In this document: piece by piece, positions 23,816-32,510 of the stretch
Layout of the letters: the number at the start of each line of letters is the position of its first letter
Position numbering within the stretch: position 1 is the first letter of the stretch
Source: Planctomycetota bacterium
GTDB taxonomy: Bacteria > Planctomycetota > UBA1135 > GCA-002686595
Assembly (NCBI GenBank): GCA_002683825.1
Contig: NYUD01000057.1
Span: 1 to 64,000, forward strand
Length of the DNA stretch: 64,000 bases
Direction: 5' to 3'
Program-made: the position numbers and the translations under genes
Notes under the pieces: model-generated
What the model saw: the letters and a program-made list of their open reading frames with translations, nothing else
Told to the model about the DNA's origin: nothing
Database searches by the model: none

Positions 23816-26428
23816 ATGATGCAGATGGCCCGGGCCAGGAGAAAAGCAAAGGCGAGTCATACGCCCACCTTCGCGACTCGGTTGCGGGGCTTCGCGTCGA
23901 GTTTCGTGCGCGATTCGGACTCCGGCGAGGAGACGGCCAACCACATCCAGGAGATCAAGGGGCTCGTCCTGGCCGGTTGGACTCTCTGGCTGTTGGTCTC
24001 GCTCCTGAGCTACGAGGCCGATCCCCAGGCCGCGGGCAGCCACAACTGGGGCGGACAGGCGGGCTGGTATCTGGCGGACTGGGCCTACATCGCCTTCGGT
24101 TGGAGCGCCTACCTCTTGGCCTTCCTCGGTTTCACCTGGGGAGCTGTGCTGGTTGCCCGGAAGGAAATAGGTCGACCGCTACTGCGTGCTTTCGGAGGAA
24201 TCAGCTTTCTCCTCGCGAGTGCATTCATGTTTCAGCTCGGATTCGGGGACGAGCACGGATTCGAGTTGCCCTTCGGGCCGGGCGGCTATCTGGCGCTCGA
24301 GCTCGTCGGGCCAGGTGTCGGATACGACCAGGTTCCACCGGTCCTGGTGGAGAAACTGGGACGACCCGGGCTCTGGATTCTTCTTTGGCTCTCGGCCCTC
24401 ATCGCCTTCATGCTGGCCACCGAAATGGCCTTCTATCCTGCCCTGCGAGCCTTACAGGATTGGCTTGAGGAACGTCAGGAGGGGAGGGGCGAGAGCATAC
24501 CGACCGTCCTCAGCGGGTGGCTCGGGCGACTCGTCTCGGGGCTCTGGAGTTTTCTCCGCGGCGACGATCTCGAGCTGAGGACCGCTGCGGCGTCCGCTGT
24601 TCTGACGCCGGCCACTGCTCGGGGACGGCGGAAGGCGGCACGGATCGAAACACCCGAGCTTCCGGAACTCTTCGGTGCAGAGGGCGAGGAAGAGGAGGAA
24701 GAAGAGGAGGAAGAAGAGGAAGAGGAAGAGGAGGAGGAAGAGGAAGAGGAAGAAGAGGAGGAGGACGAAGACGAGTGGGAGGAGGAGGAAGAAGAGGACG
24801 AGGACGAGGCTTCTCTCGAAGGGAAGGATGAGGAGCTGACGCCCGCTCCGAAGAAGGCGTCCCCCAGGGGGAAAAAGCGCGTCCAGACCGCTCCGGCTCA
24901 GACCCAGATCTACGAACCACCGACCCCCCCGCCCGGCGATTGGGAGCTGCCGTCGCTGGAGATCCTCGAGCCGCCCAGCGCCCATTCGCAGGAGGACAAC
25001 AGGAAGCTCGAAATTCAGGCCAACCGGCTCGAGAACGTGCTGGCTTCGTTCAAGGTGGAAGCCAGAGTCGTCGGGGCCAAGGTCGGTCCGGCGGTCACCC
25101 TGTTCGAGCTGGAAGTCGTCCAGGGGACACGGATGAACAAGGTCACCCAGCTCAGCCAGGAGATCGCTGCGGCCTTGCGTGCGAAGGGTGTACGCATCAT
25201 CGCCCCGATCCCTGGACGGGCGACCATCGGCATCGAGGTTCCCAACGAACACCGTCGCCTGGTGCTGCTCTCCGAGTTGATCACGCAGGATGCCTACGAC
25301 AAGAAGCACATGGCGCTGCCGCTATTCCTCGGCATGGACGCCGAGGGCAACGCTATCGTCGAGGATCTGGCACGCATGCCCCATCTCCTGATCGCCGGTA
25401 CGACCGGTTCCGGCAAGTCGGTCTGCATCAACTGCATCCTCGCCAGTTTCCTCTTGACTCGATCGCCCCACGACGTGCAGCTGATCCTGGTCGACCCCAA
25501 GATGGTCGAGCTGCAGATGTTCTCGACGGTGCCCCACCTGATGCTGCCGGTGGTCAGCGACATGCGCCAGGCGACCAACGTACTTCTGTGGGCCTGCGAA
25601 AAGATGGAGGGGCGCTACGACCTATTCAAGAACGCCGGTGTCCGTAACATCAAGAACTACAACGCGCTCGGCGAGGATGCCCTGCGCGAACGCATGGGCG
25701 AGGACTTTCACGAAGAACGCACACCGCGCCACGTGCCCTTTATCGTGATCGTCATCGACGAGATGGCCGACCTCATGATGATCTCGAAAAAGGAAGCCGA
25801 GCTCTCGATCACGCGCCTGGCGCAGAAGTCCCGCGCCGTCGGTATCCACGTCATCGTCGCGACCCAGCGACCCTCGACCGACGTCATCACCGGAGTGTTG
25901 AAGGGAAATCTTCCGACCCGCATCGCGTTCCAGGTCGCCAGCAAGGTCGACAGCCGGGTAATCCTCGATCAGATGGGTGCGGAGAAGCTCCTGGGGCAGG
26001 GCGATATGCTTTACACGCCGCCGCAATCCTCCCAGATACGCCGATTGCAGGGCGCCCTGGTCGAGGACCACGAGATTCAAGCCATCGTGGATTTCGTCGC
26101 CCGGGAGTCCGTTCCGAACTTCAATCAGGAATTAGCACAGACGGCCGGCGGGGCCTCGTCGGCCGCCGCACGTTCGGGATCCGAACAGGACGAACTGTTC
26201 GACGAGGCCGTCCGTGTCGTTCTAAAATCGCGCCGCGGCTCGGCGAGTTTACTTCAGCGAGCCCTCGGCGTCGGGTATACGCGGGCCTCGCGACTGATCG
26301 ACATTATGACTGCCGAAGGAATCGTCGGCGAACACAAAGGCTCCAAGGCACGCGAAGTGTTGATGTCCCTGGCTGATTGGGAAGAAAACCAAAGCGCGAT
26401 AGCCAAAGCGGAAAGCAACCATGAGTGA
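23816..26428 (+). CDS. ftsK: FtsK/SpoIIIE DNA translocase
   Basis: This septal motor pumps the chromosome terminus during division. The 870-residue protein has a basic N-terminus and four transmembrane helices (about 45-205). A linker follows that is almost pure Glu/Asp at about 290-333. The alpha domain is next, then the RecA-like beta domain with Walker A AGTTGSGKSV (about 527) and Walker B FIVIVIDEMADL (about 645). The gamma winged helix (about 790-860) is LLQRALGVGYTRASRLID. It is complete and probably functional. The stop overlaps the motorless paralogue start by eight bases. Confidence 0.96.
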   Translation: MMQMARARRKAKASHTPTFATRLRGFASSFVRDSDSGEETANHIQEIKGLVLAGWTLWLLVSLLSYEADPQAAGSHNWGGQAGWYLADWAYIAFGWSAYLLAFLGFTWGAVLVARKEIGRPLLRAFGGISFLLASAFMFQLGFGDEHGFELPFGPGGYLALELVGPGVGYDQVPPVLVEKLGRPGLWILLWLSALIAFMLATEMAFYPALRALQDWLEERQEGRGESIPTVLSGWLGRLVSGLWSFLRGDDLELRTAAASAVLTPATARGRRKAARIETPELPELFGAEGEEEEEEEEEEEEEEEEEEEEEEEEEEDEDEWEEEEEEDEDEASLEGKDEELTPAPKKASPRGKKRVQTAPAQTQIYEPPTPPPGDWELPSLEILEPPSAHSQEDNRKLEIQANRLENVLASFKVEARVVGAKVGPAVTLFELEVVQGTRMNKVTQLSQEIAAALRAKGVRIIAPIPGRATIGIEVPNEHRRLVLLSELITQDAYDKKHMALPLFLGMDAEGNAIVEDLARMPHLLIAGTTGSGKSVCINCILASFLLTRSPHDVQLILVDPKMVELQMFSTVPHLMLPVVSDMRQATNVLLWACEKMEGRYDLFKNAGVRNIKNYNALGEDALRERMGEDFHEERTPRHVPFIVIVIDEMADLMMISKKEAELSITRLAQKSRAVGIHVIVATQRPSTDVITGVLKGNLPTRIAFQVASKVDSRVILDQMGAEKLLGQGDMLYTPPQSSQIRRLQGALVEDHEIQAIVDFVARESVPNFNQELAQTAGGASSAAARSGSEQDELFDEAVRVVLKSRRGSASLLQRALGVGYTRASRLIDIMTAEGIVGEHKGSKAREVLMSLADWEENQSAIAKAESNHE

Positions 26429-28229
26429 CACGAATCGCAACGGACGCGACGAAGAGGCGCAAAAGCCCTTGTCGCAGGACATCGTCGGCCTCATCTGTTG
26501 TCTCATCGGAGGCTTCTTCACCGTTTCGGTCGTGCAGGCCCTGCGGGGCCAAGCTCCGAAGTTGGTCCCGTTGGCGAGCCCCGTCGAGGGCTTGGTCGGC
26601 GTGATCGGATACGGGCCGGCGCTTCTATTTTGCTTCGGCCTGGCGGCCCTCGGCTGCCTCATGTTCCTGCGTTCGGAGGTGGTCGACGTCTGGCGTCCGC
26701 TCGGTCTCTTCGCCGGCGCTTCCTGTGGATTGGCCCTTTTCTTGAGCGGATTTTCGCCCGGAGCCGGCGGGGCGTTCGGCAGCGCCCTGCCGAGTACCCT
26801 GGGTGGAATCACGGGCAAGCTGGCCAGTGCCGGCCTCGGTGTTCTGGTGCTTCTGGTCTCGGTCTGGTGGGGCGTTTTGTCCCAGTTCGGGAACTTTCAG
26901 AAACCTCGAAACTTCAAGAGGATAGGGAGGGGCAAAGACCGCGATTCGGCCGATGGAGTCTCGGCGGCGGAGGCGGCCTTCCTGGTCTCTGAGCCGCGTT
27001 CTCTCCCTAGCGATGAAGCTCTACCGCTCGACAAACAAACTGCAGTTGCGGGTGCGCCCGTGGACCCCGAAGGGGTCGGAAAGCTCGCTCCTGAGCCTCT
27101 CGACCCACATCACCGGGGAGCCGTTGGCCAGCCGGCTGGTGCAGATCTGGCTGAAGCCGGAACGGGTCTTGGTCGGTCCCCAGAACCTGTTCAAGCCTCT
27201 TCCGCAAAGGAAACCCGGCCTCTAGAGTCCCTTAGCTCGCCCCTGATTCCCAGCTGGGCCGCAGCGGAGGTGGGCGAGTTCGACGAGCTAGGTGAGGCTC
27301 AGCCCTTTGACCCTGAGGCGGATGAAGAGGCCGTCGAGAAGACCGGTGAGAATTCCCGTCCGGCCCAGCCCGTTCGGTCTTCCCCCGGAGAACCGGCGGT
27401 CGCCGAAGAGGTTCTCGAAGTCGTCGACGAGTCCGATCTGAGTCCCGAGAACGGCACGGGAGGGAGTACTTCCAGCGTTGCGGCCGTTCAGCCGCTCGAG
27501 CACTCGGCCCCTGGAGCCCCGCCTGCGACGGGCGTTCGTCAGGAGAACCTCTTCGAAGAGGAAACGGTCTTGGTGGAAGAGGAAGAGGAGACCGACTCGG
27601 CTCTGGCCGAAGAGGAAGGGGAGGAAGACGAAGAGGAATGCGAGGAGGAAGAGGAAGAAGCGCAGGCCGGTCCCGACGGTGAAACAGACGAAGAGGAAGA
27701 GTGGGAGTATGTGTACGAAGATGAGGAAGGTGAGACCGTAGAGGGCGCCAGGGGGAGCGACGAGGACGAAGAGGAAGAGGAAGAGGAATACGAAGAGGAT
27801 GAGGACGGCTACGAGGCTTCGGACGAGGAGGAAGAGGAGGAGGAGGAATACGAGGAAGAGCCTGAGGAAGAGCCGGTCGCGCCCGTGGCGGGTTCCACAG
27901 TTTCCGCGGAGGACGAAACCGAGCCGGGGGTCGTTCTGCAGCCGGTTTCCGCCGCCGAACGCGAACCCGAGGAAACCGTGCCCCCTGCCGTCTGCCTGAA
28001 CGATGACATCGAGCAGCTCGTCTACGAGTCCGGGCTCTTGATCGTCGAGCAGGGCCGGGTGGCGGTTTCGATGTTGCAGCGCAGGTTCTCCATCGACTTT
28101 GACCAGGCGTGCGGAATCCTCGATAAGCTTCAGGAACTTGGTTTGATCGGGCCCTACATGGGTGGACGCAAGCGCGAGATTCTTCTCAGCAACGAGCAAT
28201 GGGTGGAGCACGTTACGACGAGTGCATGA
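26421..28229 (+). CDS. Motorless FtsK paralogue: 4-TM domain, acidic linker, gamma winged helix
   Basis: 602 residues. Four hydrophobic helices (about 21-40, 56-82, 92-111, 133-152) follow the FtsK membrane-domain pattern, including the last loop LPSTLGGITGKLASAGLG. Residues 160-520 are a disordered, extremely acidic linker. Residues about 528-602 are an FtsK gamma-type winged helix (SMLQRRFSIDFDQACGILDKL, LIGPYMGGRKREIL). No Walker A, Walker B or alpha domain exists, and the linker carries no frameshift trace of one. It overlaps ftsK by eight bases, so the two are translationally coupled. It probably associates with FtsK in the membrane and contacts DNA. That role is inferred. Confidence 0.85.
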   Translation: MSDTNRNGRDEEAQKPLSQDIVGLICCLIGGFFTVSVVQALRGQAPKLVPLASPVEGLVGVIGYGPALLFCFGLAALGCLMFLRSEVVDVWRPLGLFAGASCGLALFLSGFSPGAGGAFGSALPSTLGGITGKLASAGLGVLVLLVSVWWGVLSQFGNFQKPRNFKRIGRGKDRDSADGVSAAEAAFLVSEPRSLPSDEALPLDKQTAVAGAPVDPEGVGKLAPEPLDPHHRGAVGQPAGADLAEAGTGLGRSPEPVQASSAKETRPLESLSSPLIPSWAAAEVGEFDELGEAQPFDPEADEEAVEKTGENSRPAQPVRSSPGEPAVAEEVLEVVDESDLSPENGTGGSTSSVAAVQPLEHSAPGAPPATGVRQENLFEEETVLVEEEEETDSALAEEEGEEDEEECEEEEEEAQAGPDGETDEEEEWEYVYEDEEGETVEGARGSDEDEEEEEEEYEEDEDGYEASDEEEEEEEEYEEEPEEEPVAPVAGSTVSAEDETEPGVVLQPVSAAEREPEETVPPAVCLNDDIEQLVYESGLLIVEQGRVAVSMLQRRFSIDFDQACGILDKLQELGLIGPYMGGRKREILLSNEQWVEHVTTSA

Positions 28230-29658
28230 ATCCGAAGTCGTGAGCCCCAAGTCCAAACGCCGTAGCTCGTCCAAGGTGACTGAAGCCACGCGAGTCGCAC
28301 TCGTTCACCTGGGATGTGCCCGCAACCTGATCGATTCCGAGCTGATCCTGGCGCGTCTTGCGGAAGAGGGCTGCGTCGTATGTGGGGATGTCCAGGAAGC
28401 CCAGGTCGCCGTGCTGAACACCTGTTCGTTCATCGGTCCTGCGCGAGAAGAGTCCGAGGCCGCGCTCGAGGGGTTGCTGGAGCGCAAACGCCGCGGCGAG
28501 CTCGAAGGCGTCGTCGTGGCCGGCTGTCTGGTCCAGCGCTACTCGCATGCACTGGAAAAGCGCTATCCGGAGGTCGACCTGTTCAGTGAGATCTCGGACT
28601 ACTCCGAGCTTGCCCGTGCGGTGCGGGCCTTCGGGGAGGGAAGCGCCTTTCCTCGCTATCTCGAGGCCGGCGGGCTGCGCGCGCCTTCACGGGAGGGTGC
28701 TCGCCTTCTCGCCACGCCGGGTTCCTACGCGTACCTGCGGATTTCGCATGGCTGCGATCACGGTTGCAGTTTCTGCGCAATCCCTTCGATCCGTGGCGAA
28801 CACCGCTCGAAGAGTCTCGGGGACCTGGCGGATGAAACCCGCGAACTCATCGACGCCGGCGTGCGCGAGTTGGTCTTGGTCGCCGAAGACTCGACCGCGT
28901 GGGGTCGCGACCATGGGCGCGAACTACCTGAGCTGATAGAGACTCTCGCCGAGCTGGGCGGCAGCCACCGGCTGCGGCTGATGTACGCCTATCCCAATCG
29001 CTTTCCATGGGAGCTCTGCGAGCTTCTACGAGATCACCCGCGCGTGCTGCCGTATCTCGACATTCCCGTACAGCACATCGCCACACCCGTTCTACGGGCC
29101 ATGCGGCGCGCCGGTAGCGGCGATCAGGTTCGGGCGATTCTCGACCGGCTAATGGAAGAGGTGCCAGGCATTACCTTGCGGACCACGCTGCTCTTGGGCT
29201 TTCCCGGCGAAACCGACAGGGATGCGGCCGAGCTTCCGCAGTTCATCCGCGACTACGGCCTGGGGCGTCTGGGTGCCTTCTCCTATTCCCCGGAGGAGGG
29301 GACGCCGGCCTTTCATCTCGAAGAGAACCTTCCCGAGGACGTCGTGAACGAGCGCTTGCGAGCCGTGTACGAAGCCCGCGACGAATGTCTGCGCTCTTCG
29401 CAAGAGGCCCATGTGGGTCAGGATATCGAAGTATTGATCGACGAACGCCACGAAGTGGACGGTGAGTCCTTCTTGGTCGGCCGCGCAGACATGGACGCGC
29501 CTGAAGTCGATCTCATCGCCAAGGTGAGTCGTCTTGATGCGGCGGTAGGCGACCGCATCCCGGTGCGCGTTCTCGAGCTGGACGACGAGTTCAACTTGAT
29601 CTGCGGTCCGTCCACAAGAGAGCTGGACAACGACAAGCACGATGGAGGTGCGAATTGA
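28222..29658 (+). CDS. rimO: Ribosomal protein S12 methylthiotransferase RimO
   Basis: This radical-SAM enzyme adds a methylthio group to an Asp of ribosomal protein S12. The N-terminal MTTase domain has Cys at HLGCARN, LNTCSFIG and VAGCLVQR. The radical-SAM cluster is CDHGCSFC (C-x3-C-x2-C) followed by AIPSIRGEHRSK. A TRAM domain closes the protein from about residue 405 (VGQDIEVLIDE). RimO is favoured over MiaB by HLGCARNLIDSE and AIPSIRG. The start is uncertain: GTG 28222 (chosen, overlapping the previous stop) or GTG 28243. The stop overlaps pgsA. Confidence 0.93.
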   Translation: MHESEVVSPKSKRRSSSKVTEATRVALVHLGCARNLIDSELILARLAEEGCVVCGDVQEAQVAVLNTCSFIGPAREESEAALEGLLERKRRGELEGVVVAGCLVQRYSHALEKRYPEVDLFSEISDYSELARAVRAFGEGSAFPRYLEAGGLRAPSREGARLLATPGSYAYLRISHGCDHGCSFCAIPSIRGEHRSKSLGDLADETRELIDAGVRELVLVAEDSTAWGRDHGRELPELIETLAELGGSHRLRLMYAYPNRFPWELCELLRDHPRVLPYLDIPVQHIATPVLRAMRRAGSGDQVRAILDRLMEEVPGITLRTTLLLGFPGETDRDAAELPQFIRDYGLGRLGAFSYSPEEGTPAFHLEENLPEDVVNERLRAVYEARDECLRSSQEAHVGQDIEVLIDERHEVDGESFLVGRADMDAPEVDLIAKVSRLDAAVGDRIPVRVLELDDEFNLICGPSTRELDNDKHDGGAN

Positions 29659-30329
29659 TTCCGAGGGAGGGCATTTTCGCTCACTGGCCGAACCGTATCA
29701 CCCTGGTGCGCTTCATTGGATCGCTCCTGCTCTTTGGCATCCTGCACATCTGGGGGATGTGGACGGACAACGAGGGCCTGGTCGGCGGCAAGCTCGAGCC
29801 TCTGGTTCAACAAGTGCACGCGGACATCGGCGTTTTCTTGAAGATCTCGTTCTGGCTTTTCATCGTGATTGCCGCGACCGACTTTCTCGACGGCTGGCTG
29901 GCCCGACGTGGCAATCTGGTGACGGCTTTCGGGCGCATCGCCGACCCGTTCGTCGACAAGGTTCTCGTGATCGGCGCAATGGTCTTTCTGGCCGTGATGG
30001 ATTGGTCTCGCGTCTGGTTTCCGGCCTGGATCGTCGTGGTCATCGTCGCGCGAGAATTCCTGGTTACTGGAATTCGCGGCTACGTCGAGAGTCTCGGAAT
30101 GCAGTTTCCTGCCGATTGGTTCGGCAAGGTCAAGATGGTCGTTCAGTGCACCGCCATCGCGACGGTCATCGGGCTCTTTGCGTTCCGTTGGCCCGCATGG
30201 TGTCGCGATGCGCTCGCGGTGATGGGTCACATCTTCGTCTGGGGCACGCTCCTGACGACGGTCGGCTCTGGAACGTCCTACGTCCTGAAAACACGGCGCC
30301 TGCTCCAGGAAGGCCCCACCAGACGGTGA
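29655..30329 (+). CDS. pgsA: CDP-diacylglycerol-glycerol-3-phosphate phosphatidyltransferase
   Basis: It makes phosphatidylglycerol phosphate in the inner membrane. The CDP-alcohol phosphotransferase signature is intact: DGWLAR-x8-G-x3-D-x3-D (ending GRIADPFVD), within a protein of five or six transmembrane helices. The start is TTG at 29655 with GGAGGTG four bases upstream; the TTG overlaps the rimO TGA. At 224 residues it is slightly longer than E. coli PgsA, with an insert before the signature. It is followed by pgpA, the next enzyme of the pathway, with a GTGA overlap. Confidence 0.93.
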   Translation: MIPREGIFAHWPNRITLVRFIGSLLLFGILHIWGMWTDNEGLVGGKLEPLVQQVHADIGVFLKISFWLFIVIAATDFLDGWLARRGNLVTAFGRIADPFVDKVLVIGAMVFLAVMDWSRVWFPAWIVVVIVAREFLVTGIRGYVESLGMQFPADWFGKVKMVVQCTAIATVIGLFAFRWPAWCRDALAVMGHIFVWGTLLTTVGSGTSYVLKTRRLLQEGPTRR

Positions 30330-30811
30330 ATCGCCTCCGACTAGCGATCGTCACATGCGGTTTTCTAGGGCTCTCGCCCTTCGCGCCGGGAACCGTGGGG
30401 ACGCTGGGGGGCGTTGCCCTGGTCTGGGCCCTTCGTGGCACGGAGAACTTCCTGCTTTGGACTCTCTTGGCCTGTGGTGTCCTATACGTAGTCGGGCGTT
30501 CCCTGGGGGAGTGGTCGGAGCAGTACGCCGGTGGCAAGGACCCCGGATTTTTCGTGCTGGACGAAGTGATCGGTTATCTGGTGACCTGTCTGGCCTGGCG
30601 CGGCCCCAGCCTCCTCGGATTGACCCTGGCGTTTTTTGTGTTCCGCTTCTTCGACATCATCAAACCACCTCCCGCCCGACGGATGGAGCGGCTGGGCGGC
30701 GGCGACGGCATCCTCCTCGATGACGTGGTCGCTGGACTGTACGGGTTGGGGGTCATGATCGTCTGTCAACAGCTCTTCCTCGAGCCTGAGCACTGGTTCG
30801 TTCAGCCGTGA
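30326..30811 (+). CDS. pgpA: Phosphatidylglycerophosphatase A
   Basis: It dephosphorylates phosphatidylglycerol phosphate, the step after PgsA. It has 161 residues, starting at the GTG that overlaps the pgsA stop. Conserved PgpA features are LSPFAPGTVGTLGG near the N-terminus, the catalytic acidic motif FFVLDEVIGYLVT, RFFDIIKPPPARRMERLGGG and the final ILLDDVVAGLYG. Three to four membrane helices fit the family. The pair pgsA-pgpA makes the PG branch of membrane lipid synthesis a translational unit. Confidence 0.95.
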   Translation: MNRLRLAIVTCGFLGLSPFAPGTVGTLGGVALVWALRGTENFLLWTLLACGVLYVVGRSLGEWSEQYAGGKDPGFFVLDEVIGYLVTCLAWRGPSLLGLTLAFFVFRFFDIIKPPPARRMERLGGGDGILLDDVVAGLYGLGVMIVCQQLFLEPEHWFVQP

Positions 30812-32187
30812 GGGGAGGCGGCCGACGAGATCCCGACTTGCGCGTGCGAGGCTTGGGGCTGAAGGCCCGCTTCGTCTTGATCCTCACGGTCGCGCTTGCG
30901 CCGATCCTGGCCTTCGCGGGCCTACTGATCTACATCGGGGCCTCGCGAATCGCAGCGGACCAACGCGATGAGGCACTGAGCGAAGGTGTGCGTTTTACGC
31001 ACGACGAATATCCGTACGAGGATGTCAGGTTCGTGCGCCGGGACAGGAACGGGGTCGAGATTCACAATTTCAGCTACGGTCCGAAGAGCGAAAAGCGTGG
31101 CCGTCTGTACCGCTATAAGAAGAAGGATGCGCTGGACCATGAGGTGCCTTTCTGGCTCTTCGTGCCGACCCGCGCCAAGGTCGGCGACGAGATGCTGGGG
31201 ATGATCGTGGGCATCTTTCTCGTGGTCCTCTTGGCCGGAGCAGGAGCCGGAGTGTGGGCGGCCAGTCAGGTGTCTCGTCCGATCCGCAGGATCGTGGACG
31301 ACGTTCGACAGATTGCGAAAGGCGATCTCGCCCACAGAACAGACGCGGTCGGCGCGGGTGAGATCGAGCTGTTGGCGCGCTCGATCGACCGCATGACGCG
31401 AGATCTCGACGACGCTCAGGAAGCGCAGCTGAAGCTCTCGATTCGCGAGCGCGAACTGGAACTGGCCTCCGGCGTGCGCGAAGCACTACTGCCCCTGACC
31501 ACGCCGCTCTTGGAAGGTTACGACCTGGGTGCGGGTTTCATGAGTTCGGTCGCTTTCGGTGGCGATTTTCACGACTTCATCGAACGTCCTGACGGATCCG
31601 TAGGCCTCCTGGTATGTGACGTCAGCGGAAGCGGCGTCCCCGCGGCCTTGGTGGGGGCGACGGCGCGTTCCTACCTGCGCGCCGAGCTGGAGCGCTCGGA
31701 GGACGTGGCCCTGAGCCTTCAGCGCGTGAACCGTTGGCTGGCGTGCGATGTGCGGCGGGGAATGTTCGTCACAGCGCTCTACTGCCTGATCCATCACGAG
31801 GAAGGGCGTGCGAAGGTGGCCTGTGCGGGACACAAGATCCCGCTCCTGCGCTACTCGGCCGAGGACGACAGCCTGCGCGTCGTCCACCCCGAGGGAATCG
31901 CCTTGGGGTTCGACAAGGGGCCGATTTTCGATCGCAAGCTCGAGGTCGTCGAGACACCGATCGATCCGGGGGACCGCTTGTTGCTCACCAACAGCACACC
32001 GGTGACGCTGACCAATGCGGATGGCGTCGAGCTGGGCGAAAAGGGCTTCTATGGTCGGGTAAAAAAACACGCGGCACTGGACACCGGGGCGTTCCTCAAG
32101 GCGCTGCGGCGAGACCTCGAGCGCTTTGCGGGGGAAGGCGGCGTGCGGGAGGACGTTTCTTTTGCAACCATCGCCAGGGAGAGCTGA
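30808..32187 (+). CDS. HAMP-containing PP2C/SpoIIE-type serine phosphatase
   Basis: 459 residues from a GTG that overlaps the pgpA stop. It has a transmembrane helix (about 20-42), a basic extracytoplasmic segment of about 90 residues, a second helix (about 132-152) and a HAMP domain (about 153-205, SQVSRPIRRIVDDVRQIAKG). A short coiled coil follows, then the SpoIIE/PP2C catalytic domain (about 230-455) with metal-binding Asp residues in VAFGGDFHDF, LLVCDVSGSGVPAAL and VREDVSFA. Such proteins usually control anti-sigma or anti-anti-sigma partners; none is encoded next door. Confidence 0.88.
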   Translation: MRGGGRRDPDLRVRGLGLKARFVLILTVALAPILAFAGLLIYIGASRIAADQRDEALSEGVRFTHDEYPYEDVRFVRRDRNGVEIHNFSYGPKSEKRGRLYRYKKKDALDHEVPFWLFVPTRAKVGDEMLGMIVGIFLVVLLAGAGAGVWAASQVSRPIRRIVDDVRQIAKGDLAHRTDAVGAGEIELLARSIDRMTRDLDDAQEAQLKLSIRERELELASGVREALLPLTTPLLEGYDLGAGFMSSVAFGGDFHDFIERPDGSVGLLVCDVSGSGVPAALVGATARSYLRAELERSEDVALSLQRVNRWLACDVRRGMFVTALYCLIHHEEGRAKVACAGHKIPLLRYSAEDDSLRVVHPEGIALGFDKGPIFDRKLEVVETPIDPGDRLLLTNSTPVTLTNADGVELGEKGFYGRVKKHAALDTGAFLKALRRDLERFAGEGGVREDVSFATIARES

Positions 32188-32192
32188 TCCAT

Positions 32193-32477
32193 ATGCGCAT
32201 ATGCGAGTTCCAGAGACGAATCGAAGAGATTTACTACGAGAAGGACTCGGCCCGCGGCCTGGCCGGGACGCACATGTGGTTCTGCGAGGAAGTCGGCGAA
32301 CTGACCCGCGCCCTGCGCCGCAATCAAAAGGGCGAACTGGGGGAGGAATTCGCCGACGTCCTGGCCTGGCTCTCGACCCTGGCTTCAATCGCCGGGATCG
32401 AACTCGAAGAGGTCGCCATGTCGAAGTATGCAGAGGGCTGCCCGCGCTGTGCAGCGGTGCCCTGCACCTGCGGCTAG
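32193..32477 (+). CDS. MazG-like nucleotide pyrophosphohydrolase
   Basis: 94 residues from ATG 32193. The MazG-fold metal site is visible as CEEVGELTRAL and GEEFADVLAWL, the E-x2-E plus E-x2-D pattern of all-alpha NTP pyrophosphatases. These act on non-canonical or excess dNTPs. A Cys-rich C-terminal tail (CPRCAAVPCTCG) is an addition that could bind zinc. It lies five bases after the phosphatase gene and 33 bases before priA, which suggests the same transcript. Confidence 0.85.
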   Translation: MRICEFQRRIEEIYYEKDSARGLAGTHMWFCEEVGELTRALRRNQKGELGEEFADVLAWLSTLASIAGIELEEVAMSKYAEGCPRCAAVPCTCG

Positions 32478-32510
32478 AAGAGCGTCTTCCCCACATCCTG
32501 CAAGAGCACC

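Noticed and set aside
24452..25309. Minus-strand frame rich in Leu/Phe opposite the FtsK acidic linker
   Set aside because: It is the antisense reading of GAG/GAA repeats (CTC/TTC), so the membrane-like look is an artefact. The plus frame is clearly ftsK.
27288..28289. Minus-strand Leu/Phe/Val-rich frame opposite the motorless FtsK gene
   Set aside because: Same artefact of reading Glu codons backwards. It covers a well-supported plus-strand gene.
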